Of a stretch of 64,000 nt of DNA, positions 10,521 to 20,219 are shown in pieces. Where the stretch lies: positions 806,001 through 870,000 of the forward strand of contig JAPDOI010000272.1 in NCBI GenBank assembly GCA_029168955.1, given 5' to 3'. Source of the DNA: Aplectana chamaeleonis. Taxonomy: Eukaryota > Nematoda > Chromadorea > Rhabditida > Cosmocercidae. Both the position numbers and the translations under genes were made by a program. The notes beneath the pieces are model-generated. The model was not told the origin of the DNA, did no database searches, and was given only the letters and a program-made list of their open reading frames with translations. Every line of letters begins with the position of its first letter. Positions within the stretch are counted from its first letter, which is position 1.

Positions 10521-11474
10521 TTAAGGCAGTGGTCGCGATCAAATATGCTTGTCGTCTTTTTCTCTATAAACCCTTTTCTGGGTCTCGATTGGTAGGGCCT
10601 AAGAGAAAAAATCGCGAAAAAATCACTGTTTTGGACCAAATTTGAAGCCTGAACTTTCTTGTCTTTTGATGGTGGACGAGTCCACTACACATCATCGGCA
10701 TCGATGATCTCTAGTATCAAGAACATCATCTGGCTTGAAATTGAAATTCAATCAATGAACCTTCGAATTTATGTACACATCTAGTCAAAAACATTGACCG
10801 AAGTGATGCTTTCATTGTTCAACTGTTTTTATTCGCTAAAGTTGCATTTATTTCGTCCTCTGAATGTCGATGATTTTTGACTGCTCGGCATGAGACTGCG
10901 ATCTTTTTCGCCATCGCTGTGCACGTGTGCACGAACTGGCTTCTTTGGGCCCTAGAAACTCTAATTCTAGTCCATTTTTCCCCGCGCTACCTTCCAGTTT
11001 TAGGATCACGCTGTGATCATCACAGAGGGGGCCGCAGCTCTGGGCGCCGAGAAGGAAGGGGGTCGCAGCACCGCCGGATGCCAGAGAAGTACTGTTGGTA
11101 TGCAGCTGTGCAGAAGATTGTAAAAATAAATGTAACATAATAGCACCTAGAAAAAACATCGCTCAACATGTAAAAGTACTAATTTCTTATCCATAATATC
11201 TACAAATTTTGAAGATTTTTTTTTCGATCTGAAGATCAGACACAGGGGGACTCTGGAAATTTACTTGTCAGAGGGGGTGGGGCGCACGAAGTTCCAAGTC
11301 GGAGGGAGGGGCCGCACAACTTTCTAAGCTGCAGGAAACGGGCCGCGCCCAGCACGGCCCAATCACAGCGCGATGCCTTACCTTGCTACCTTCATAGTTT
11401 TGCAGCTGTTTTTGATCTAAGCTGATTTTTGTAGTTTTTTTCGATAGTTTTTCATCGTGACCACTGCCTTTATT
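10521..11474 (+). mobile_element. TTAA-type TIR element A (~950 bp)
   Basis: The left end is TTAAGGCAGTGGTCGCGATC and the right end ATCGTGACCACTGCCTTTAT. It is the long relative of element B at 29505-30049, which lies in the opposite orientation. Shared internal landmarks include GCACACGTGCACGAACTGG-like sequence near 10920, GATGATCTCTAGTATCAAGA and a poly-T/TCGATAG stretch. Relative to B it has roughly 400 bp of extra G-rich sequence (about 11000-11370). No transposase frame, so non-autonomous. Confidence 0.8.
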
Positions 11475-11559
11475 AATCCTAAATAAAAGATGTCTTCTGA
11501 TAAGAGAGCCCAAAAGAGATCATAAAGTGGGAGGGGAACTGGCTTTGGAACCAAATTGC

Positions 11560-11790
11560 ATGATCACTCGAATAAATCAGAAACTGGAGTATTCGTTACT
11601 GGAGTAACAATCGATTCATAACGGATTCCCAATAAGTTTTTCTCGAATAGCCGATTCTTTTTGGAAATTAATTTTAGAGACCAGGATGATCTTTTTTTGG
11701 AATATCCATTTTTACTCGACTCATTCGGAGAATCGGAATACTCGATATTTCGAATATTCGGTCAAAGTCAGGGCTCAGCACTCGGAAATT
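11560..11790 (+). repeat. Diverged ATTCG/AATATTCG-rich dispersed repeat fragment
   Basis: AT-rich sequence ending CGAATATTCGGTCAAAGTCAGGG, resembling the CGGATATTCGGTCAACTTTAGTG part of the family copies at 15322-15608 and 61220-61515. The match is short and degenerate, so it is listed with low confidence. Confidence 0.35.
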
Positions 11791-12049
11791 CAGCCACTGG
11801 ATCAATTTTTCAATGGCAATTGAGAGCAATCCGGAAATAATTCAAAAATTAGCACATACTCGAGTATTGTAATAAGAATTCCGAATATCCACCCTAACCC
11901 AATAGATGGCAGGTTTTCAAATGTACTCATTCACTCGAAAAAATTTGAAACGTTTTATCCGAACGTTCATTCAGTCGGAGAATTTGAAAGGGCCACATTG
12001 GGGAAATTTTCTCCGAGAATTTTCCAAAGGATGATTTGAACAATGCACA

Positions 12050-12230
12050 TGTAGTGTCGGAGTAGGCGAGAAAGGCAAGTCTTTATTGACGAAGCAGGGA
12101 TAGAAGAATGAACATCCCTCATGAAAAAATGACACTTATATAGGCAGCCCAGCCAGCCTGTTATTGACATGTAGTATCGTGACCTTACTAGAATCTCTCG
12201 ATCATATCACTGAATGCTTCGCTTTCAACA
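12050..12230 (-). repeat. 3' LTR
   Basis: In element orientation it begins TGTTGAAAGCGAAGC and ends CCGACACTACA (TG...CA). It contains a TATATAAG box. It is nearly identical to the LTR at 13815-13994, differing at scattered positions such as CATCCCTC versus CATCACTC, which suggests moderate age. Confidence 0.85.
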
Positions 12231-12277
12231 CCTCCTAAGATTGACATTGGAAATGTAGGTCTTCTTCGCAGGATCTA

Positions 12278-13143
12278 CAGTACCGTGCAAGAGTCTATTC
12301 GCGTGGCATTCCCGCGGGTAATGTTTTTATACATATCTTGGCCTCCCCTTAGCCACACTTGATAAAACTTTAGTATGTTATGGGCCATCACAACCCTTGC
12401 TTTACACATATACAAAACTGGTTTTTGAGCGTGCAGTGTTTGGAATATGGAATTTATTTATCATTTTGTGGTATTACCTCAAATTAGGACTTTTACTTTA
12501 AAACATGGCTGTTACAATTCGAAACCCGCAACAGTTATTTGCCATTCGAAGGTCTTCTAAACCGTAAGATAACCTTGTAAAAAATTAATCTCCATCGTAA
12601 GTTTTTTAGAAAATAAATTCGAAAGAAAATCATGCGATATTGCACATCTTAAGTATCTCTCTTCGACGTTATCGAAAAAAGCGAAAATTATGTTCCTGTT
12701 GTACTTTGTGAAAGCACAACTAGCACATATTTTAGAATGGTCCTGGGGTAAATAATTTTATAGAGGTGAATTTCCAAAGATTAATTCCAACCTGTTCAAT
12801 TTTCGGTCTTCAGAAAAATCTGGTAGAGACGATTTTCTCACAAAGCTATAGAACGGTTCCGAAGACCTTTGAATGGCGAATAACTTCTACGGGTTTGGAA
12901 TTGTGATAGCTTTGTTTTAAAGGAACAGTCCTAAATTGAGATAATACCACAAAATGATAAATGAATTCCATATTTAAAAAAAAACTGCACGCTCAAAAAC
13001 CAGTTTTGTATATGTGTAAAGCAAGGGTTGTGATGGCCCATAACATACTAAAGTTTCATCAAGTTTCGCTGATGGCAAGCCCAGATATGTATAAAAACAT
13101 CATTCGCGGGAATGCCACGCGAATAAACTTTTGCACGGTACTG
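12278..13143. mobile_element. Tc1/mariner-like foldback (866 bp, TA target), nested in the LTR element
   Basis: Both ends read CAGTACCGTGCAA..AGT inward and are flanked by TA (12276-12277 and 13144-13145), as expected for Tc1/mariner. The arms are about 290-300 bp and match through landmarks such as ATTCGCGTGGCATTCCCGCG, TATGTTATGGGCCATCACAA and ATTTATCATTTTGTGGTATT. The centre (about 12580-12820) holds ATTCGAA-rich unique sequence. No transposase. Its position inside the pol remnant dates it as younger than the LTR element. Confidence 0.85.
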
Positions 13144-13330
13144 TATATCAAGTCTTGTGGGCGCACGTCTCGTCCTAGTTGGTCGTTCAGCAATAGTTGG
13201 CAAGATGGGCGTCGGCGCGGAACGTTGGTCTTCTGCAATCGCCGTAGACTCGGTTGTAGACTCGTTGTGGTCGGTAATAGAGTCTTCAACGCTGGATAGG
13301 TGTGTATCGTGAAACATTCGAATCGACGCA
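13144..13330 (-). pseudogene. pol: Retrotransposon pol C-terminal tail remnant
   Basis: In a different frame from gag, the minus strand encodes an acidic, Ser/Thr-rich linker followed by RPTRTRRAPTRLDIQY. That basic ending is typical of the C-terminus of Ty3/gypsy polyproteins. It is cut by the foldback insertion at the TA dinucleotide 13144-13145. Direct fusion of gag to this tail shows an internal deletion of the enzymatic core. Confidence 0.6.
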
Positions 13331-13790
13331 GAAAAGGGTCTTTGCAGAACCGAATTGACGTTCAAGTACCTCAGTGACTTCTTTCCAGGAAAGTTCTTTG
13401 GGCGAAATCGCACAGGTCAGCATTCGATGGCAGTCTTCATCGAGGCGGCACACGAGTAAGCTTGTCTTGTCCTTCTCGTCAAGGTCGTTGCATTCGTTGT
13501 CGAATAGGTCCTGGTACCGCTTGAGTCATATATAGAACGTGCGACCACAATCGGGATCATAGGAGAAGTTTTCCATACGTCGGTACAGTGAGTCGAACAC
13601 TGCATGCTTGTCCTTGATCACCAATTGGGCTGCAGGGGCTTGCGTGGTGCCAATGGTAATCTTCTCCATCAACTGTTGCAGGGCCAGTCCTTGTTGATCC
13701 ATTCGTTGGGCCTGGATGTCGAGCTGTTTTTGAAGAACTTTTGTTTTTAAAGAACAGCTTGAAGAAGGGAGGGGGGAGGTTACCCATCGC
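13286..13790 (-). pseudogene. gag: Retrotransposon gag remnant with premature stop
   Basis: The minus-strand frame holds a Gln-rich coiled stretch (QKQLDIQAQRMDQQ) and then a segment typical of nematode retroelement Gag N-terminal domains (SLYRRMENFSYDPDCGRTF). A TGA at 13526-13528 breaks the frame where related proteins usually have an aromatic residue. The same frame then stays open and Gag-like (a YQDLFDNECNDLDEKDKTSL stretch, later SPKELSWKEV) down to a stop at 13286-13288. An ATG at 13787 is in another frame, so a small frameshift near the poly-C/poly-A runs around 13740-13780 is likely. No zinc knuckle remains. Confidence 0.75.
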
Positions 13791-13814
13791 GGTAGTCGAA
13801 CTCCTGATCGCCAG

Positions 13815-13994
13815 TGTAGTGTCGGAGTAGGCGAGAAAGGCAAGTCTTTATTGACGAAGCAGGGATAGAAGAATGAACATCACTCATGAAAAATGACACT
13901 TATATAGGCAGCCGAGGGCGCCTGTTATTGACATGTAGTATCGTGACCTTATCAGAATCTCTCGATCATATCACTGAGTGCTTCGCTTCCAACA
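13815..13994 (-). repeat. 5' LTR with TATA box
   Basis: In element orientation it begins TGTTGGAAGCGAAGC and ends CCGACACTACA. CCTATATAAGTGTCA near 13900 (reverse strand) is a plausible TATA box for a start inside the LTR. It is followed by a primer-binding-site-like TGGCGATC. Confidence 0.85.
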
Positions 13995-14789
13995 GCACAT
14001 TTTCGAAGAAATCTCGAAATACGATTATCGACTTATCCATACCTTCGAAAGCTTGCATCCAATTCCCATTAGAGTAGAGTTCGCGTAATAATTTTAGTCT
14101 GATGAATGGACGGGGCTGTGACGGTAGATCACCCCGCGCGAATCGAAACCCCACTCTCCAGTGAGGCCGCCAACACCGCACGGCCAGCCGCCTGGTCCAT
14201 GCGTCAGACTAAATCGAAACCATATGTCAACCAATATTCGGCCAAATAATCGAATATTTTGAGAAAAATAAGCGAAAGCACGAATTTACGGCCTTATTCC
14301 AGTGAACAACTTTCTCATTCAAACTCCTTCTGGGAAGGTTATTAGGAATGCTAAACGCAAATCTGAAGTAGACCGAAAAAAACTGCCAAGGAGGGTTGCC
14401 CGACTACGAAGTGTTGATTAGTGTTAATCGAATATTCTTTCACTCGGATAGAATCCAAGCACTCAAATATTCGATGATAGGAAACTCTAATATAATCAGA
14501 GTATTCTAATATTCAACGTGGGATATTCGAAAATATAATGGTGAAGTAATTCGTCTGGTATAAAATTCTTGAGCGGAGGTAATCAATATTTTTCTGCCTG
14601 ATAAGGTTAGTCCCGAATAGATTCGAGCAGCGTCCCAGCCTCGGAACTGCCTGTAACGAAGACATGTCGCGAACCTGCCGCCTCGGTGCAGGCCTGGAGT
14701 CGAAGCGACAGTTTCGCGGTAGAATCGAGGCATCGCCTCGAACAGGCGAAAATGCGGCGATGCCGGGATTCTGCCGCGGATTTCCACTG

Positions 14790-14872
14790 CATACCAAAAT
14801 TCGAACCATCAACCTTTACCAGACCATTGCTTTCTAGTCTGCCGCGTTACCGACTGAACCACCTCTATTACT
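14790..14872 (-). repeat. tRNA-related sequence with A and B boxes (SINE head or tRNA pseudogene)
   Basis: On the minus strand, TGGTTCAGTCGG (complement of 14850-14861) matches an RNA polymerase III A box. GGTTCGAATTTT (complement of 14797-14808) matches a B box at normal tRNA spacing. Between them lies GCAGACTAGAAAGC, reminiscent of a tRNA-Ser anticodon loop (CTAGAAA), but the anticodon stem, T stem and acceptor stem do not pair well. So it is a degenerate tRNA or the head of a tRNA-derived SINE whose body would extend to lower coordinates. No intact tRNA gene was found in the window. Confidence 0.5.
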
Positions 14873-15321
14873 GCACTAAGGCGCTCGCATTGCAGTGATG
14901 GCATTGTTATCATGGTATTTTGACAGTAAACTCGCGGCATTCATATCGTTAACTCCGAGAAATTGATTGTGATTTTTTGGTATTTCGCAAGAAACTCGCG
15001 CAAGCGACATCTCGGTAGTTTCGCGGTGATTTCGCGTCATTTGCGCGGTATTTTCCCGGCTCGCGGTAGTTTCGCGTCAAGTTCTCGGTTAAATTTAGGT
15101 TCGCGGAAAATTCTTGGTAGGTTCCAGACAACAGTTCCACGTTATTGTCTTGATACTCGCCGTGATGCGGCCTATCGGGTGACCGAAGCGTGCTTCCCTC
15201 TTGTTATTGAAAATGTAGGAAAATCACTCATGTTTCAATCGTGTTATTAAAATTTATTTAGCAAACAGTAGTAAATGTTACTTTGATTATCTTTTATGCG
15301 ATTATGTTTTATAATGTAAAC

Positions 15322-15608
15322 TAGACTTGGGACCGAATCGAATAATTATTCGAATATTCGATTCATACGGGACTTTAAATTTTGGTATTTATTCGAATAT
15401 TCGATTTATTCGGGAATTAAAATTTTGGATTTTTTCGATTCATTCGGGAATGCAAATTTCGGGGTGTATTCGGATATTCGGTCAACTTTAGTGCCCCACA
15501 TTCGAATTAGACCGGTGATGGGAAACTCACCCCTGCACCAATTTACGATCGTAACCAAATCAGGATTTCAAAATCATTTCACGGTGTGGAAGCTTTCTCA
15601 GTCATTTT
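15322..15608 (+). repeat. Dispersed AT-rich repeat, ATTCGAATATTCG family, copy 1
   Basis: The sequence from ACTAGACTTGGGACCGAATC through several AATATTCGATT blocks to GAAGCTTTCTCAGTCA is present in reverse at 61220-61515. Shared order: GGACCGAATC, three attcg-rich blocks, GTGCCCCACATTCGAATTAG, CCTGCACCAATTTACGATCG, AATCAGGATTTCAAAATCAT. No coding capacity. The element boundary is set only by where the two copies stop matching. Confidence 0.75.
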
Positions 15609-15693
15609 CACCAACTCAGATACTGGGGAGGTCCGATTCGGCCACGATAGGCTTTCTAATTGGATACCTAGTCGACTTGAAAGGAACTTCTGC

Positions 15694-15905
15694 AGCAGCA
15701 CGTGCTGCTCCGAGGAGCACGTGACCTTTTCGATAGGACCACGTGGCGCAGAGAGATGATCCCTTGCCGCACCCTCGATTCCTCGGCGACAGTACGTGGC
15801 CTGTTCGGTAGGACTACGTGGCGCAGCCAGGTAAAACTTTTGCCCCACCCTATTTCCCACGCGGCAGCACGTCGTCCTATAATAGAAGAACGTGGCGCTG
15901 GGGGC
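15694..15905 (+). repeat. Perfect 16-bp palindrome plus three degenerate ~75-bp units
   Basis: AGCAGCACGTGCTGCT (15694-15709) is a perfect palindrome around CACGTG. It is followed by three diverged units whose clearest shared core is ACGTGGCGC (about 15740, 15814 and 15890), the first two preceded by TAGGAC. Both strands are open through this GC-rich block (minus 15668-16222 for 184 codons), but the translations show no family signal and I do not call a gene. Confidence 0.5.
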
Positions 15906-16325
15906 GGAGTCCCCAGCCCTTCATTGGGAGCTGGTTTCCCCAACAAGGATACGGTCCGAGTCACGGCCCGCAGCAAGGAGCCACCCCCACAGCAGTCCGC
16001 AACAAGGACATCACTCCCGCCACGATCGACAGCGAAGGAGCTCCCATCGCTAAGGATCATGGGCGAGACCCCCTCAGCCAACAAAAATCGTCCGGAAAGT
16101 GGCTCGTAGTCATCTTCCAGGAGCGGCCTCAATAGGCCGACTGAGCTCTCTATGGTATGGCGCCCTTTTATACAAGCTGTGCTGCTTATAGAAGCCAGAT
16201 CAAACGTGGACCAATCGATCATGTTTCAATCATGGGCATCGTGGACCACGATTCGTGGCTCGCTCGTCTTCCAAACTGCATCGGGTAGCATCCCAGAGCA
16301 AAGATCGTATTCAATCCCTCCTTGT

Positions 16326-16369
16326 CAGCAGCTGCTCAGCTGCTGTAGTTGTTAGCAGCAGCTGCTGCT
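16326..16369. repeat. CAG/CTG palindromes
   Basis: CAGCAGCTG and CAGCTGCTG are an inverted pair with a 2-bp gap (16326-16345), followed by the perfect palindrome AGCAGCAGCTGCTGCT (16354-16369). Short and self-complementary. Confidence 0.75.
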
Positions 16370-16441
16370 TAAAGCGAGCGGTTGAGCCCGATGCCTGTCC
16401 TAGGATGCGACCCCCATTGTGCTCACGTACTACCCTACGGG

Positions 16442-16808
16442 TGAGTGCTCTGAGAGTTTTGGCCGAGGAATAGCCGATAACCACGAAATGCCTGCTTTCC
16501 GCATAATAGCCGATCATTAGTCTTAAAATAGCTGGTTGCCGCAAAATAGCCGTCAATAATGCTCGCCGAGAAACAGCCGCCAATGAATGCTCTCCAAGGG
16601 AAGCATACGAGGCAGATTCAAATGTCAACACCGCGGTCGGTTCAACCACCGAAGTTTGCTAGATTATGTCTCGGCTATTTCGCGAACAATAAAGTCGCAG
16701 CCGCGTAGTAGTCAAGAAATAAGTAAGAATTATTCGAGAAATAGCCCACCAGGAACAGCGGTTGAGCGTGGTGGGCTGTTTCTCGGTCAATACTCTCAGG
16801 GTGAGTGT
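16442..16808. mobile_element. ~365-bp TIR element with AATAGCC motifs
   Basis: The left end (GAGAGTTTTGGCCGAGGAATAG) and right end (CTGTTTCTCGGTCAATACTCTC) are inverted with a few mismatches. Internally there are repeated AATAGCCG/AAACAGCC motifs. A target duplication could not be defined. No coding. Confidence 0.6.
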
Positions 16809-17656
16809 CTTTAGTGATTTTGTATCCATCATAGACGCGTCATTGCTGCTACATATAGGTCATTTGTGCAGTTCCGTAGATATTACACTACCGGTATGAT
16901 AAAGGTGTCCAGAATCACACTCTCCTCACTTAAAAAAACTAAAATGCGTTGAGTATTTTTTCTGAAAATTTTCTGATTTCTGTTTTCTGGCCGTTTTGGC
17001 CTTTCTGATTTCTGTTCTCTGACAAACTCGATTTTCTGTTTTATTTTCTGAATTTTTTTTTGAAAAATGTCCGCACATCCCTGATGCTCATCTCAGCTGC
17101 CTAGGTTCACTCTGAAAGAAGTTATGCGCGTGTTTCAAAGTTTCGCGGCAGGGTAAGGATACTACCCCCCCCCTGGAATTTTTAGGGTGTTTTCGAATTT
17201 TTTCCGGATTTTGCTATAAATATGTATGCAAGGGTAATTTGGAGGTGCTGAACACGAATCTGGGGTACGTAATATGCCACTCAGGAGGCAAAACCTACCT
17301 TATAATTCGAAAATCGACAAATGGACATCGAATTCGTATTCAGCACCCCCAAATAGCCCCCCAAACTTTGGGAGAAATCTGAGACTTTGACCAAACTACC
17401 GCATACCCACCGTAATCTACCGTGAGCTCTCAAAAATCGATAAACTGACATCAGATTCGTGTTTAGCACTCCAAATAACCCCCAGAAGAACGATTTGAGC
17501 CACATCTGCCTCCATATTTCGGAAATCGTCAAAAGTCGATTTTGCCGTCAAATTTTTCTGACGTTGGAAGCTTTGAACAAATCAAGTCGAAACTTTGGAA
17601 AAACGAGAAATAACTCAGATTCGTGATCAGCACCCCAAATAACCCTCCCCCTTTAA

Positions 17657-18140
17657 AGGCAGTGTTCACGATAATCTTCTGTTTTGAAATTAATTGCTGA
17701 TTCGATTGTTTGGCCCCGGGGTAGAACTGGAATGACGAAGGAATCGAGAAAAACGCACCAGAAGGGCAGGAAATCCTTTACTCTCACCCCGCCTTTTTAC
17801 TCTCACAAGAACTGTTCGTTGTTACAATGAAATCTTCTGTGGACCCGTCCTTTGCAACTGTCTACAGTCTATTGCTCCGTTCTCTCCTTCGAACCCTAAT
17901 TAATACCGCTCTGCATAAAATATCCTTCCATTTTCGATTGGCCTCATTTTTCGCCGATGACATCCACCATGAACATGTTCATACAACTGGACAACTAGTC
18001 CAGGCCAGAGAATAATGTCACTGAACTAAGACGTTTTAGTGCGTTTCTCGCCGTTTCTTCGTAATTATGGTAATACTTGTTGGCCGACGCATTGCTCTGA
18101 GCGGGAAACTCGGGAACGAAAATTATCGTGAACACTGACT
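17657..18140 (+). mobile_element. TTAA-type element C (484 bp)
   Basis: The ends are AGGCAGTGTTCACGATAAT and ATTATCGTGAACACTGACT, flanked by TTAA (17653-17656 and 18141-18144). The interior contains a TTTACTCTCACCCCGCCTTT landmark. The TTAA target and palindromic design resemble piggyBac-type MITEs or the C. elegans palindromic TTAA families. No transposase frame. Confidence 0.9.
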
Positions 18141-18144
18141 TTAA

Positions 18145-18627
18145 AGACGGTGTTCACGATGATTTTCGTTTCCGAGTTTTCCATTCAAAACAATGCGTTG
18201 GCAACCAAGTGTTACCAAAATTACGAAGAAATGGCTTGAAACGCACTAAAACGTCTTATTTCAGTGACATTATTCTGTGGCCTGGACTAGTTGACCAGTT
18301 GTATGAACATGTTCACGGTGGTTGTCACCGGTGAAAAATGGGGTCAATCAAAAATGGAAGAATATTTTAGGCAAGCAGTATTAGTTAGAGTCCGAAGGAA
18401 AGAACGGAGGAACGTGGAGTAGCGAATTGCAAAAGGCGAGTCCACAAAAGATTTCAGTGTCACAACAAGCAGTTCCTGTGAGAGTAAAGAGGTGGGGTGA
18501 GAGTAAAGGATTTCGTGCCCGTCTGGGGCGTTTTTCTCGACTTCTTCGTCATTTCAGTTCTGCCCGGAGGCCAAGCAGTCGACTTAGCCATTAATCTCAA
18601 ATTCGAAAATCATCGTGAACACTGCCT
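18145..18627 (-). mobile_element. TTAA-type element C', inverted copy of C sharing one TTAA
   Basis: A near-complete reverse-complement copy of 17657-18140, starting immediately after the shared TTAA (18141-18144) and ending before TTAA 18628-18631. Landmarks in reverse order include AAACGTCTTA, CATGTTCACGGTGGTTG and AGGTGGGGTGAGAGTAAAGG. Together C and C' form a palindrome of nearly 1 kb. Confidence 0.9.
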
Positions 18628-19127
18628 TTAAGCCGAATCTGGAATATTTCTCATCAACGCTCTCTGTACCCCGTAATTGATAAAATTGAACGCTATAAAA
18701 TATAGTAAAAGTCTATAAAAACCGCTATAAAATTCCAAAATGCTACAGTCTGCCCTAAGTTCGGAAAATGTGCCTTCACCCAAACTCTGCTCAGGGGGAG
18801 TAGTTTGAGGCGCTGAACACAATAATGATGTCCGTTTCCAAATTTTCGTAAAATTAATGCGCTTTTTGGAGGGTTTGATAGGTACGAAAACCGTAGAAAA
18901 AACGCCTTTAACTTTTTCAGAGCGATTCTAGGCAGCTGCGAAAGGCATATTGGAACTCGACGTCAAAAAATGATTCTAGAATAGTACAATTCGATCGAAA
19001 TGGCCAGTTCGGCTAATAGTTATTCCCTTGTTAGCTACCTCGTCCTATCATCTCATTTCTTTCTTTCTTTCTTTCTTTTCTATCCCTCTACTTTCCTACT
19101 TTTTCCTTCACAACTTCTTGAGGATCC

Positions 19128-19145
19128 AACCTAAATTTAGGTTGA
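19128..19145. repeat. 18-bp palindrome CAACCTAAATTTAGGTTG
   Basis: A perfect self-complementary 18-mer in otherwise unremarkable sequence. The 18.9-19.5 kb stretch around it holds no recognisable gene. Confidence 0.7.
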
Positions 19146-19823
19146 ATTAAAATTAAAGTCACTAGCTAATTCCAAAATAATTGTTATCCAATGATGAGGG
19201 GGAGTCCCGGAACTTTGTTCCGGCCTGACGAGCTCTCGGAGGATAACATCACAATAGCCCGTGTTAGATTTTGCATGAATGAAGATCACAAAACGATTGA
19301 AACATTAGATTTGTACAATATTACCATTCTTTTAATTCGAGTATAAAAATATAATAAAAGTCCTAGCTACCTTCTTCACTCAAGAGCCCCGGGGTAGCTA
19401 GAGATATGAATTGTCTGAAGACAGGGCGAAACAATTCACATCTAAAACTATACTAATCTGTTCTATATCTATAAACATTCCATTTCAAATAACAGAAAAA
19501 CCTCGAACTTAAAGGCAGCATACACGCTCGTGAACATGGTCGAGATATCAGCATGAATAGGCTCGCACGGCCCCTACCATGTCATGGACGACGTTTCAAG
19601 CGCTAAAGACCATCTAGGATGACAATATTTGAACAATCCTGTCTCGCACGCCCGAATTTTTCACACCCCTTCGAGTAACAGAATGAAAAGTTAAACTTGA
19701 GAAAACATGTTATAATCGAGAGTGATAGCACTATCAAATGGGAGTGCAAGAGAGAAACAGCTCGATTTACTTGAGTGTAACATCCTATCCTACTAACTAT
19801 ACGCTGCTTGGTGTGTGTGACCG

Positions 19824-19971
<148 letters not shown>

Positions 19972-20219
19972 TGAACGGAAATTCGGTCGGTTTGTTTTCA
20001 GAAATGAAGGAATTCGGTTTGTTATGATGTGATGGCCTATACTGATAACACGATATTATCAGTTTCCTCTGTAAAACGTTGCTGAGCGCCTTCATGGGCG
20101 GCTGCATGTGCTGTAGGAGCCCTGGGAAGGTAGACGGGACTTCACTTGGAGTGCGCCGGGCGCCGAAACAAGTAGGCGAGACTCCACTAGGAGTCGTCAA
20201 TCGCAGGGGTATTGTGGGG

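Larger units (their letters stand above)
12050..13994 (-). mobile_element. Internally deleted LTR retrotransposon (Ty3/gypsy-type), minus orientation
   Basis: Two near-identical direct repeats of about 180 bp (12050-12230 and 13815-13994) bound the element, and GCACA is duplicated outside (12045-12049 and 13995-13999). In the minus orientation the order is 5' LTR, a TGGCGATCAGGAG primer-binding-site-like sequence one base after the LTR, a gag remnant, a C-terminal pol tail, a purine-rich AGGAGG directly before the 3' LTR, and the 3' LTR. Protease, reverse transcriptase, RNase H and most of integrase are missing. A separate 866-bp foldback (12278-13143) is inserted in the pol tail, so the element alone was about 1.08 kb. 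The Ty3/gypsy call rests on Gag and pol-tail style; Bel/Pao is less likely. Confidence 0.85.
17170..18890 (+). repeat. Dispersed degenerate repeat J (AACACGAATCTG family), interrupted copy
   Basis: Repeated phrases such as GCTGAACACGAATCTGGGG, CAAACTACCGCATACCC, ACCGTAATCTACCGTGA and CATCAGATTCGTGTTTAGCA recur in the same order at 21940-22700 and partly at 24910-25440. The copy is split at a TTAA by the pair of elements at 17657-18627. After the insertion it resumes with GAATCTGGAATATTTCTC, matching 22457 onward. No protein signal. Confidence 0.75.

Noticed and set aside
13048..13413. A single 121-codon host gene on the minus strand
   Set aside because: Its middle is the retrotransposon pol tail, and its end reads into the inserted Tc1-like foldback, so it is not a host gene.
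15668..16222. 184-codon minus-strand frame as a gene
   Set aside because: It overlaps a GC-rich, partly repeated block open on both strands, with no domain, splice site or start context. The translation is Arg/Ser/Pro-rich as expected from composition.
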